A DNA stretch of 64,000 nucleotides from Ichthyophis bannanicus (Eukaryota > Chordata > Amphibia > Gymnophiona > Ichthyophiidae), in NCBI GenBank assembly GCA_033557465.1, contig CM066039.1, positions 49,629,788-49,693,787 of the forward strand, in the 5' to 3' direction. Position 1 is the stretch's first letter; the number at the start of each line of letters is the position of its first letter. The notes under the pieces are model-generated. The model did no database searches and had not been told where the DNA came from. It saw nothing but the letters and a program-made list of their open reading frames with translations. The translations under genes were made by a program, and so were the position numbers. Positions 52,237 to 62,290 of the stretch are shown one piece after another.

Positions 52237-53395
52237 TAGGCCAGGCTGGGCTGGGCTGGGGGGGATTAGGAGTGGTGATGGGCTGGGGGGGATTAGGAGT
52301 GGTGATGGGCTGGGGGGGGATTAGGAGTGGTGGGGGGGATTAGGAGTGGTGATGGGCTATGGGGGAGCTAAGTGTATATGGGCTGATGGGATTAGGACTG
52401 AAAGTAGGTTGATGGGGTTAGGACTGGTAATGGGGTATGGTGGGGCTTAAACTGAAAATTGGGTGATGGGGATTAGTACTGGAAATGGGCTGATGGGATT
52501 AGGACTGGGAGTGGGCTATGGGGGGCTAGGACTGGTAATGGGTTGGGGGGTTGCTAGGACTGGAAATGGGCTGGGGGGATTAAGACTGGAGGTGGGCTGA
52601 TGGGGTTAGGACTGGTAATGGGCTGTGGGCTTTTGGGGGGGGGGTTAGGACTGGTAATTGGCTATGGGGGGGCTAGGACTGGAAATGGGCTGATGGGGGG
52701 TTAACACTGGAGGTGGGCTGATGGGGTTAGGACTGGTAATGGGCTGTGGGCTGATGGGGGGTTAGGACTGGTAATGGGCTATGGGGGGTTAGGACAGATA
52801 ATGGGCTATGGGGGGGGCTAGTACAGGAAATGGGCTGATCGGGAGGGGTTAGGACTTGAGGTGGGCTGATGGGGTTAGGACTGGTAATGGGCTGTGGGCT
52901 GTTGGGGGGATTAGGACTGGTAATGGGCTATGGGGGGTTTAAGACTGGTAATGGGCTGTTGGCAGATGGGGCTGTCTGGTAATGGGCTATGGGGGGCTAG
53001 GACTGATAATGGGCTATGGGGGGCTAGGACAGGAAATGGGCTGATGGGGAGGGGTTAGGACTTGAGGTGGGCTGATGGGGTTAGGACTGGTAATGGGCTG
53101 TGGGCTGATGGGGGGGCTTAGGACTGGCAATGGGCTATGGGGGGCTGACTGGAAATGGGTTGATGGGGTTAGGACTGGAAGTGGGCTGATGGGGGGGTTA
53201 GGACTGGAAGTGGGTTGATGGGGGGGGGCTAGGACTGGTAGTGGGTTGGGGGTTGCTAGGACTGGAACTGGGCTGCTGTGGGGCTAGGACTGGAAATGGG
53301 CTGATGCAGGGACTAGAAGGGAATGGATGCTGGGTGAGGCTGGAACTAGAAGGGAGCTGATGTTGGGGGAGGATTAGAATGGGATGGGGCTGGGA
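52237..53395. repeat. G-rich minisatellite, about 26-28-bp unit
   Basis: Around 40 head-to-tail units approximating GGGCTGATGGGG then TTAGGACTGGTAAT. Variants alternate GGGCTATGGGGGG and GGGCTGTGGGCTG and end in GGTAAT, GGAAAT or GGAGGT. The G-bearing strand is + and nearly every unit has two or more runs of G3-G9. It contains no long ORF of interest. Confidence 0.92.
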
Positions 53396-54369
53396 GAGTA
53401 AAATGGAGAGGGGAAAAATATTTTGTGTGGGAGGGATAAAAAATCTACAATTAGCCGGGTATTGGGAGAGTAAGTGGGGATTGAGGATGGAGGGGTAAAA
53501 TTTGAGTGGATGAAATAGGAATGAGGAAAGAGCAAAAGGAGAAAGATTAGTATGTTAAAGCAGATGTAGAGAGAGAGAATGGAAAAAAAACTAGAAGAGA
53601 GAAGAAAGGACAAATGGACAGCAGATGATGGAGAGTTAGCAGAAAACAAGAAGACACCAGAAGAAAGTGGCTGGAGCAATTGCAACTGAAAAAAATGCAC
53701 AAAAGGTAGAAAGATATCTCTTTATTTTGAATTTATTAACTGGAATATGAAAGCTCTGGGAAATGTGCATCATTAACGTCTGCGCTTTGTTTGGTACAAG
53801 AGGAAATTAATTTATAGTTTTATTTCTACAGTGTTGTTGTACATTCCAAGTTTGGCTTTTGGGGTTCCCAGTTTAATTATTGCCTTCCTGTTTCTAAATT
53901 GTGATTCCTTGTTTGGTGATGGTCTATGTTCTGCATGTGTAACTGAGCTGAGGTATTCTGTTTATGTAATTCCTATTTGACATTGTCACTTGTTCTCTTT
54001 CCCCAGTAGGTCATGTATTGTTGTTCTCTGAAATGTATTGGTTTAATATTTGCAGTGTTGCCTTTTGATAGATAGGGTATGGTGCTTTGTGAGTCCTGGT
54101 AGTGCTGTTAGGATACGGCGGGTTTGCTATGGGTTCTAAATGGGCAGTGTTTGTAGTAGTTCCTAATGTGCCTGGCGGTTGGCACTGAATTATAGTAATG
54201 TAGAAATCTTTTAGTCTGTCTTTATCCATACACACTAACTTTTAGTAAACATGTCTCTTAATGAATGTTAGCATGATGCAAATATTTATGCAAATAAGGC
54301 CACTTATGCAAATGAGGCCCCGCACCGAGTCTCCGCACATGGCTCCGCACCCCCCTTGGGCCGCCCCTG
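53396..54369. other. AT-rich right arm of the hAT-like element
   Basis: Purine-rich (53396-53700), then T-rich sequence with no ORF above about 100 codons and no DDE/hATC motif. The right end contains two TATGCAAAT(G/A)-type octamer-like words (54284-54318) just before the TIR. Confidence 0.5.
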
Positions 54370-54502
54370 TAGGCCACCCAACACTATGGAAGGTATGGAC
54401 AGTGATTTCTTGGCCATAAGCAAAGCTCAAGTATTGTGTTAGGGAAAGGTAGGATGATGCGGGACTGGGAGATCATTATGAGAAGAAACAGAACCACTCC
54501 GA

Positions 54503-54873
54503 GGGACATGCTTACTAAAAGGCATGCCACTAGTGTATGGTTGATGCCAAAAATGTGTGGGAGTGGTGCTTGATCCGCACTAGTGAATGGAGGCATGCCT
54601 ACATGTCTCCATGTTACTACTGTGAGCATCATGCTACCCCCATGCACCAACGCTAAGTGCCACATTGATGGGGAATGCATGCCAATAATACCTATGCTAT
54701 CTACAATGTGGATTCTCCACCCAAGAATTGCCCGTTCTCTACCCTAATCCACGGGTAGTGTGGAATTTTTAGCATGGCCACAAATTCAGCATGTGGTAGT
54801 TTTTACTGTGGGTGCACTTGGCATTCTAAGAACCCCACACTTCCCAGTAGTGTACTTTAGTAAACACACCCCC
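54503..54873. mobile_element. Harbinger-like MITE
   Basis: 371 bp with ends GGGACATGCTTACTAAAAGG and, inverted, GGGGTGTGTTTACTAAAGTA. The flanking triplets CGA and TGA could be a decayed 3-bp duplication. The TTTACTAAA core of the ends is shared with the MITE at 927-1503, although the interiors differ. Confidence 0.6.
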
Positions 54874-55822
54874 TGAGTGTTTTAAGCTGGGGACACTGCC
54901 AGCCAATCAGACTGGATACAGGTTTAAGGGAAGCGTTTCATGCCTATAACTAAAATGATGCTAATAATATCTGTCAGCCCAGCCTCCAGGACAAGTACTC
55001 ACTCAAGGGCAAGACAATGAATTCATTTCTTACACTTTCCACAGCAAATTGCTTCCCATTGGCTGTGGTGACCTTTACCCTGCGGTGCCACCAATCTAAA
55101 TGGATAATGCATTATATTGGTTTTCTCCCAATCTCCGAGCAGAATAAAAGGTTCATAAATTCCCTTTGTAGTCTTCTATTGTCTTTGTAATAATCTCAGC
55201 TGCAGCATGAGAACATTTATCACTTTACAACAGACCGCACTATTATTGTGCAATTTATTTCCCCCACAACCTCCTCCCACCCAATCTTACCCTCAGTCCC
55301 AAAGTTCATACACAATCATCCACTGTCTCCCTGTCATATTCTATATGTATCTGTGCTTTAAATGTACAGGAACCGGTTGTGCTCTCACAGTGCCTGTGTT
55401 TGAGAATTTTGTCAGACCCTATATTGAATGACCACTTGGTTTACAGTCTGCAATAAACCAGTGTTTGAGGAAAAACATGTCTCATAATTGAACTTCATTT
55501 AGCCAAACGTTTCAGGTAGCATGCAACATTAGACAAGGAAGATTTTCAGATAATCTAGAACCCCACTTTTAAACAGGCTGAAGTCATGAGGCAGAGCCAA
55601 ATAGTATCTTGATCTTTAGCTGAAAAATGTTTGGTGCTCTGTCCAAAGGCAGCCACTGAGAATCGGTAAGTAGAGAGGGACTTTGATAGCTGTGTATTAT
55701 CCTATGTGCAAATGTCCCATTAACTATTCTCCAAGCAGCAGAAACGGTAGGAATTCTCTTCAGCAGTCTGCGTGAAAAAGAGTGGAAGCAGATTTGCGTA
55801 AGAGAGGTAACGAACTGCTGAC
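54874..55822. other. Unassigned 0.95-kb stretch
   Basis: No supported ORF or repeat. Mixed AT-rich sequence with short pyrimidine-rich patches (55255-55320). Confidence 0.35.
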
Positions 55823-56112
55823 CAGGGCCAGATTTAAGATTTTTGTGACAACAACAAAGCCAGACAGCAGACACCCCCCCCCCCCCACGAGTATGGGAGT
55901 AAGGGATATGGAGGGGGCTTGAGATTCCAAAGATTGGTGAAGCGGAAGAGAAGCAGAGGAAGGTCACAGCGCCACAGTGGGACCCCCCCCCCCTCTGAAG
56001 CAGCACACGCATAGGGCATAAATTAAGTGGGAGAAGACTCCTCATTGACCTCAGTATTTGGCATCATCAAAATTTGTCACTCTAGGCTGTTGCCTATACC
56101 TAAATCCCAGCC
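55823..56112. repeat. hAT-like MITE (CAGGGCC ends)
   Basis: The left edge is CAGGGCCAGATTTAAGATTT and the right edge, inverted, AAGGGCTGGGATTTAGGTA. Two C-runs (55869-55882, 55982-55993) lie inside. The target duplication is unclear (CTGCTGAC against GCTGAGTA). The ORF of 153 codons on the - strand crosses C-runs and is not convincing. Confidence 0.45.
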
Positions 56113-56589
56113 CTTTGCTGAGTACATGTGTTGAAGTCTGATAGACTGCAAAGGTCATTTGTGAAACATCTACACGGGGAAAAAGTGACATTTTCTTAGG
56201 TAGATTGTATATACAGTATGTGTAAATGGTGATTTAAGAAAGATTCTGTTTACACGTGCAGATGCCCCAGGGCACAGATATTTCAAGGTGGCATGGTTTG
56301 AATGGGCAAAAAATGTGTGCATGCAGTAGTTCCTATTTTGCAACAGAAATGCACATATATTTTTAAAAATTCCCTTGTTGGCTTTAGCATCTGTTCCAGG
56401 GCATTTGCAAGTGCTAGTTACCAGTTTACTTAGACCTGGGGTCTCCACTAGTGATAAAGGGAGTAATTGTGTTAAACACTCTGGGTGGGCAGATTCAGCA
56501 GCAGTGCCCACCTCAATTAAAGCGTCTGACCATGTCTGCTTTCAATTATACCCAGATACAGTATTCAATACTAGGGCCGTAGGCAACCA
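56113..56589. other. Unassigned
   Basis: Nothing recognised apart from short GC-rich patches near 56370-56520. Confidence 0.35.
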
Positions 56590-57595
56590 CTGTCACTGAT
56601 ACTCAGCCACTGGCCAGATAGCTAAACCAACTAAAGTTAGGACTGCTGAGTTTTTGTCTTACTTCAGTTGGTTTGCATTACCTGGTTAGCGGCTGAATTG
56701 CCACTGACTGGTTAACCCTTAGTGACACCCCTGCTCCGTCCCCCCCGAATGCCACGACACTAAAAGGTGGAAGCCAATTCAGTGATGTGCGTCCAAGGGC
56801 CATCCGGACATCCAAACATCTGTAATGCCCGGGGATGCACCTGATGCTGCTCCAACGAGGGCTACACAGCCCCACAGGAGAGGAATCGCAGCATAAAGCT
56901 AGGATGTCCAGGACGTGCCCCGATTCAGGCACCCTGGACATCCTGACACTTACCCAGCTAGCCCAGCCAAGCTTCTGCATGGAGCCGCTGTGCCATGGCA
57001 TTATGTTGCCATGGCACCATGGCTCCATGCAAGAGCTGAGATTCCTGGCAGACCCTGGAAATATGTTTTCCCCGCAGCCCGACCCCCGATCAGTACTGCT
57101 ATGGCCAGGGTCGGGCTGTGGAGTACCTCCTGCATCCCCTTACCTCGCTTTGCAGGCCCAGGTCTTCAATCTTCCTTCGTCCAGGGGGCCTTATTCCACC
57201 TCAGAGGTGGAATAAGTCCCCTGTGCAAATGGCCAACCTCGGAATCAACACTATACGTCCGGGATCGGGTTCCCACCCATTGCCTCTCCCCCCCTCCACC
57301 TCTGGCCTGCCCCCTCCCAACCAAAAACAGAGTTCCCTGCACATCTTGCCAGTACGTGCATGGAGTTCTGTCAGCTGCATTGACGCCCCAGCGTTTAGCG
57401 GAGTCTGGACGTCCATATCAGACCTCCAGACCCACTAAGCACTGCTCGGAATTTACCACTTAGTGTTGGAGTATTCAGCTGAGCTAAGAGACAATACTCA
57501 GCAGCACAAACAGGGTATTTGCCACTGAATATTCCACACATCAGGAGTAATGTGGTAGCAGACCTGCTATCTGCGTTAATCCTTTAGAATATGCC
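56590..57595. repeat. GC-rich hairpin repeat, copy C (divergent)
   Basis: The block includes an exact stem CTTATTCCACCTC..GAGGTGGAATAAG at 57189-57215 like copies A and B, a CCATGGCACCATGG-containing inverted repeat (56985-57030), and paired GTCCAGGACGTGCC/GGCACCCTGGACATCC. The flanks (56590-56700, 57440-57590) carry ACTCAGCCACTGGCC and TATTCAGCTGAGC words resembling the ATTCAGTGGC MITEs. Homology to A and B beyond the stem is partial. Confidence 0.5.
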
Positions 57596-57602
57596 CCCTT
57601 GT

Positions 57603-57755
57603 GGAGTAACCTCAAAAATTCATTAACAAAAATTATTTCCCTTGGCTCTCTAATGGGCTTCTCTTATACATGCAGCTTTCTGAAATCTAAGACATAGCCG
57701 TGTGAGCACTAGGCTGGCAAATACATGTGTATGTTGCAAAAATCGTTTCTACATG
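57603..57755. repeat. Dispersed repeat, left half (locus 2)
   Basis: AACCTCAAAAATTCATTAAC and ATTATTTCCCTTGGCTC match 42550-42610. Ends near TTTCTACATGT. Confidence 0.5.
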
Positions 57756-59002
57756 TTGTCACAACGCCGCCCTGGTGGTTAATGGTGGTCAAGGCAGGTC
57801 GGACATAAATAAAAGTAAAGTTGGGTTTGGTATGTTTTTCTTTCTAGGGCCCAAGGTTGCCTAGCCTCGGTAGCGTCCTGTATTACCAAAAAAACCCGGA
57901 GAACAAAAGGTCATCGAGTGTAGGGAAAAATAAGGCTTTATTTCCCCTGGTTTGCACAAAGGTTCAAAGGATCGGCTTCAAACACCAACAGAAATCTCCT
58001 TACATCAGGTTATAAAAATCACAACTCAGATTCAAAACAAAAACTGTTCTTTTCACAGAAAGGTTACAAAAGCAGGCATTCCTATTTACACCGGTTTTAG
58101 TGCTCACTGGTTACACAAGCATTCTACGCTTCCCGTGGTGCAATAGCTGCAATCCATTTCTTCCTCTGACAGGAATTCTACCTCTTCCACTTGCATCGGT
58201 TCCTCCAGCAAAGTATCTGAGACAAAGTCAACAGTTCCCGGCAAGCTATAGTTAGGTTTATCACCCAAATGCTGTATGACCTCCCAGTGTTTGGAGTTTA
58301 GCGTGGGGCGTCGGCCATGAGCATTTTTACAGTGGGAACATCTTTCTTTCCAGGGTTTATATGCACTTCCTGCAAACCTGGCTTACTTAAAAGTTTCTTA
58401 TCCAATAAAAACTTTTCATACCTTTTCTTTTGAGCAGTGGGACATGTTCAGGGAGCTTCTGTCTCTTGCCCTTTCCATAGGCTGTTTCCAATACAATATG
58501 GTTTACCTTGCAAGTCTTGCTTCTTTCTTGAGGACGAGGCTTGTGGCCTACTCCTAGGGAGATTCTGCCTTGCTCCAGCAGTGTCTGTAGCTTCTGCAGC
58601 TCCTGCCGCGCTTTCGGCTTCTGAAGGCTCTGCAGGTTCTCTGCAGCCTTCTCTGCTGCTTCTGGCTTTAAGGCTGCTTCTGCCTTCCCAGTCACTTCTG
58701 CTCGGCACAGCACTTCTTCCAGAGCTCTCACTGCTCCTACTTCTCCTCCTGCTCCTCCTGTATTCCTTGTTCCTGTCCTTGCCTTCCCTCCAGTCTTCCT
58801 GACTTCCTTTAAAAGGAGTTCCTGTCTTCCTGGATTGGAGGCTGGCTGGTTTTAGGTTACACCCTGTAGGGCGTGGATCCTCAGTCTTCCAGAGGTCTCT
58901 CTTGCTCCCCCTATCAGGCTCCTGCAAATACTGCAGCTTGTGCACATCTTTTTTCAAGTTTAAAACATTTTCTTCTATGCCCTGCTGGTCTGCTGCATCA
59001 CA
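57756..59002 (-). mobile_element. Unclassified insertion, possibly LTR-retrotransposon-derived
   Basis: About 1.25 kb separates the two halves of a dispersed repeat. Its ends are TGTCACAAC.. and ..GCATCACA (TG..CA with short inverted ends), with ATGT on both sides. On the - strand there is an AATAAA at about 57938-57933 and a coding-looking stretch (58970-58390). Two alternative frames there give an Arg/Ser/Glu-rich segment and an Ala/Glu-rich segment likely to form a coiled coil (ALEEVLCRAEVTGKAEAALK, then PEAAEKAAENLQ). No RT, protease or clear zinc knuckle is visible. It could be gag-like, but I do not recognise it. Confidence 0.35.
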
Positions 59003-59039
59003 ATGTGTAGTTACCGCCATGTACACCCGTAATGTCCTA

Positions 59040-59262
59040 AGTGACACTGCTCATTTTCTAAATGTATTTTTTTCCTGAGATGGTTGCTTCCATTGTAGAT
59101 ACCGGCAAATACATTTGCATTTGCCAGTATCCCTATGCACATTTTACAAAAGGCTTCACATTTAGCGGAGCCTTTTGTAAAACACTTGGGGAACTGTGAA
59201 CATCTCGACCTGAACATTCCAATTCCTACCTTCACATATTTTAGAAATGTTTGACATCCTTT
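59040..59262. repeat. Dispersed repeat, right half (locus 2)
   Basis: GCCAGTATCCCTATGCACAT, TTTTACAAAAGGCTTCAC..AGCCTTTTGTAAAA and GGGAACTGTGAACATC match 43190-43320. It contains an imperfect stem. Confidence 0.55.
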
Positions 59263-59402
59263 TCTTAGGGCTACATAATGGAAACATCTATTTAGCTTTG
59301 ATTTTCAAGAAATGGCGACATGGAAGGGTTAGATGGAAAAGCAATACATTCAGCATTCCTGCTAAATAAAATAAAATGCATTTGCTAAACCTGTTTAACT
59401 AA

Positions 59403-60371
59403 GCGGCTCTTTTATTAAGCACCGCTAACTGGCTAACATGTATTTTAGTGTGTGGTAGCTGGTCGCGGCGAGCACTAATATGCAGGCATGCCAGCTATGT
59501 GCCACAAAAACGCATGTTAACCTGCACTTGCAAGCTAATGTGGAAAGTGGATGGGTTGGGGGAGAGTGTGGGCATACAGAGCGCATTAGCATGCCATCAC
59601 CTTCCATGTGTCAATTAGCGCACGATTACCCACAAAGGTATGGTTAGATGCACCCACATGAATTGTGCAGCATGTTAACGTACTCAGTTGCATGTTAACT
59701 ACCGTGAAAAGGTACAGAGAAGAGCCACAAAAATGGTAAAGGGGATGGAAGTATACCCCTATGAAGAGAGGCTAAAAAGGTTAGGGCTCTTCAACCTGGA
59801 AAAGAGACAGCTGAGGGGAGATACGATAGAAGTCTATAAATTAATGAACGGAGTGGAATGGGTAAACATAGATCAATTGTTGACGTCATCAGAATATAGA
59901 AAGACTAGGGGACATGGAATGAAGCTACTGGGCAGCTTATTTAAGACTAATAAGAGAATATTTTTTCACTCAACGTGTAATCAAACTCTGGAATTTGTTA
60001 CTGAAGGATGTAGTAAAAGCTGCTAGTGTAGCTGGGTTTAAAAAAGGTTTGGACAAGTTCCAGGAGGAAAGGTCCATAAACCATTATTAAAAAGGGATCC
60101 AGGATATCACTGCTTGACCCAATACAAGCATTGAGGAACCTGTGTCTTTTGGGGAAACTGCTAGGTACTTGCGACCTAGATTGGCCACTGTTGGAAACAG
60201 GATACTGGGCTTGATGGACCTTGGTCTGACCCAGTAAGGCTTATCTTATGTTATGTCCTTATGAACATGCTGATCATATTCCTGACAGTTAATGCAGAGC
60301 CTTTGCACTTACCTTGCATTAGAAATGCATATTAAATGCATAATCCTAGTGGATTTAGTTAAAGGGCTCAT
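59403..60371. repeat. Possible MITE split by CR1-A
   Basis: The left part is 59403-59706 and the right part 60266-60371. The left edge GGCTCTTTTATTAAGCACC and inverted right edge GAGCCCTTTAACTAAATCC are a weak terminal inverted repeat. The interior has GCATTAGCATGCC, TAGCGCACGATTACC and GTTAATGCAGAGCC words typical of one GC-skewed repeat. The pairing is tentative. Confidence 0.35.
59707..60265 (+). pseudogene. CR1-A C-terminal and 3'UTR fragment
   Basis: 59708-60026 encodes EKVQRRATKMVKGMEVYPYE, then ERLKRLGLFNLEKRQLRGDT and IEVYKLMNGVEWVNIDQL, the closing CR1-A segment. A frame change near 59960 disrupts the last residues. The 3'UTR and TTATCTTATGTTATGTCCTT tail end at about 60265. Compared with copy 2 it is well preserved but lacks the RT core. 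Confidence 0.9.
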
Positions 60372-60429
60372 AAACAAAAACTTGGAGGGATAAAACTGAG
60401 TCTGCGGAGCTCAGTATATTATTAAAATT
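60372..60429. other. Short spacer
   Basis: Nothing recognised. Confidence 0.3.
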
Positions 60430-60830
60430 TAGCCACTGAGGGCAAAGGAATTTAGATATTCAGCTGCATTATCTGAATCACGGGGGCCGCTGAATATCTG
60501 GATTGCGTGGCCACTACCCAGATAATCGCTGCTATTATCCAGAGAGTGGTGATTTTCAGCCACTCTCTGTAAAAACGATCTGGATAGTACTACGGCCAGT
60601 TTTTCACCTGTCTTAAGTGATCCCCAAAGTCACCATTTTCCTGATAATTCTTTTCTCTGCCCCAGCTCTGCTCTCCGACTGCCCCCAAGAGTGTCGAGGC
60701 AGTCTGTAATAATGTTCAGTGGCAGTACTTAGATAGTGCCTCTGACTATCCGGCTCAGTGGCACCTATCTAGGTAACTGGTGCTGCCACCCGATAAATAT
60801 TTTTGAATATTGGCTCCGTGGTTTATAAGC
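60430..60830. repeat. ATATTCAG/TATCTGG MITE
   Basis: Contains TTTAGATATTCAGCTGCATT, CCGCTGAATATCTGG, CCACTACCCAGATAATCGC, a perfect stem CAGAGAGTGG..CCACTCTCTG (60540-60570), and TATTTTTGAATATTGGCTCC at the right. Related to 32835, 34885 and 44110 blocks. Confidence 0.5.
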
Positions 60831-62290
60831 ATTGGCCATAATTAAATTTGACGTTAAGTCTGACTACGGGTCACCCATTGTGTTTGATACAACTAAAACT
60901 GAGAAAAGAGTAAGTAATAAAGAATAGAATACTTGCATTATGCGCCTAGGTTTGTTGTTTATATTATAAAGCTGTAAACTATATAGGGACCTTCAAGATA
61001 TCCATATTGTTTTGAGTTTGACTTGATACTGGCTTTGCTGTGAAACCAATGTGAATACTGAAATATTGTGAGGCTTACAGTGGTACAGCGGTAAACTCTA
61101 TATTGAGAAGGAGAGGCATCTCCTTCTTCCACTGCTTAATTCTGCATTGGACTGGTTAATTGATGCACTACGCCTGCCGGCAGCAACAAGAATGGAGACC
61201 GTGCAGCTTAGAAGGAACACTAATTGAGTCAGGAAGGTAGGGGGGAGGATACGGGGAGAGGAAGTACATACATAGACTGCATTTTTATATTTTCACATGT
61301 ACTTTTCAATAAAATTCTATCCATAGAGAAAGCAAGTATAAGTGACCAAGCATACTTTGCACCCATGACAATTTTCAAGGTGAAAGCACCCACATATATT
61401 TGTTGTGAAACTTGATGCATAACCTGTGGGCAGTTTATGTTTATCAAAATTTGATATATTAAAAAATTATCCCCTTAAAGCATAATTTTTTATTTTCTCA
61501 TTTAAAATTTACAGACTGCCTCTCCAGTTAAGTAAGCAGCTTAAAGTGCCATTTAATATATAAAACCCTCTAAAATAATGCTGAGAAATTTACATACAGT
61601 ATTACATATACAATATACTCAACTTTTCTGACACAAGTTGTCTTCCAAAAGGGGCATCATGGAAGAGTCAAGTCTTCAGCCCCTTGAGGAAGATCTTATA
61701 ATCCACTTTATGTCTCTGCACCTTGGGGAGACCATCCATAACTTAGGGACTGCCACCCAAAATGCCTATTCCCTCAGCCCACCTTCTTCATATTACTCAT
61801 TGAGCGAATGATCAATAATACCCCTGACTATAGTGTAGTGACCTTCCTGGCTTAGATCACTCCAGTTTACTTTCCAAATATCATGTCTGTTCAGTAAGTC
61901 ACAACAACGAAGGAGGGGGAAAGGGAGGAGAGGGGAGGAAAAGAGAGCAGCATTGTAACTAATGACCACAGAGCTTAGGTTCTCCCATCTGATATGATAT
62001 CCAGGGAGACTCATTAGTGTGGAGACACCATTGCTCGAAAATGAAAATAAAGGAAGGAGACACAGAATGTGTATAATAAGAATAAAATTAAAATAACTAA
62101 AAAGCAGGGTAAAAATATAAAACAGATAAAACAAATAAAACCATAAACAACAGAATAAAAAATGGAACATAGAAGCCTAAGAACCATATTAAAATAGACT
62201 AACATATAAGATCAAAGAACAGTAATAAAGAGCGGTAATAAAACATGGCAACAATATAGCTAAGATAAAACCATAAACTAGTTAAAACAT
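60831..62290. other. Unassigned 1.5-kb stretch
   Basis: AT-rich without a supported ORF. A GGAGATGCC/GGCATCTCC-type stem (AGAAGGAGAGGCATCTCCTT, 61107-61126) is present. 61670-61960 has weak L2-like antisense flavour but no firm motif. 62040-62290 is A-rich. Confidence 0.35.

Larger units (their letters stand above)
51702..54369. mobile_element. 2.67-kb hAT-like non-autonomous element
   Basis: A perfect 8-bp duplication TAGGCCAC lies at 51694-51701 and 54370-54377. Ends are CAGGGCCGGCCC and, inverted, CAGGGGCGGCCC. An 8-bp duplication with CAGGG ends is the hAT signature. The interior holds, in order, about 90 bp of leader, a 440-bp palindrome, a 1.16-kb minisatellite, and about 970 bp of AT-rich sequence. 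No transposase-like ORF is present, so mobility depended on an enzyme supplied elsewhere. Confidence 0.88.

Noticed and set aside
52095..52343. Gly-rich ORF over the palindrome and minisatellite start
   Set aside because: It spans a palindrome arm and tandem array; composition and frame are explained by the repeats.
52237..53395. CRISPR array
   Set aside because: The unit repeats without unique spacers of constant length and lies inside a hAT-like element in vertebrate DNA, so it is a minisatellite.
54284..54318. Octamer (ATGCAAAT-like) regulatory sites
   Set aside because: Two ATGCAAAT(G/A)-type words near the hAT-like right end are too short to support regulation without family-wide conservation.
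55584..56045. 153-codon - strand ORF
   Set aside because: It crosses two long C/G homopolymers inside a hAT-like MITE and has no recognisable domain.
58437..58802. Leu/Ala/Ser-rich + strand ORF
   Set aside because: It is the antisense of the Glu/Ala/Arg-rich - strand segment; the polyadenylation-like AATAAA and boundaries favour the - strand.
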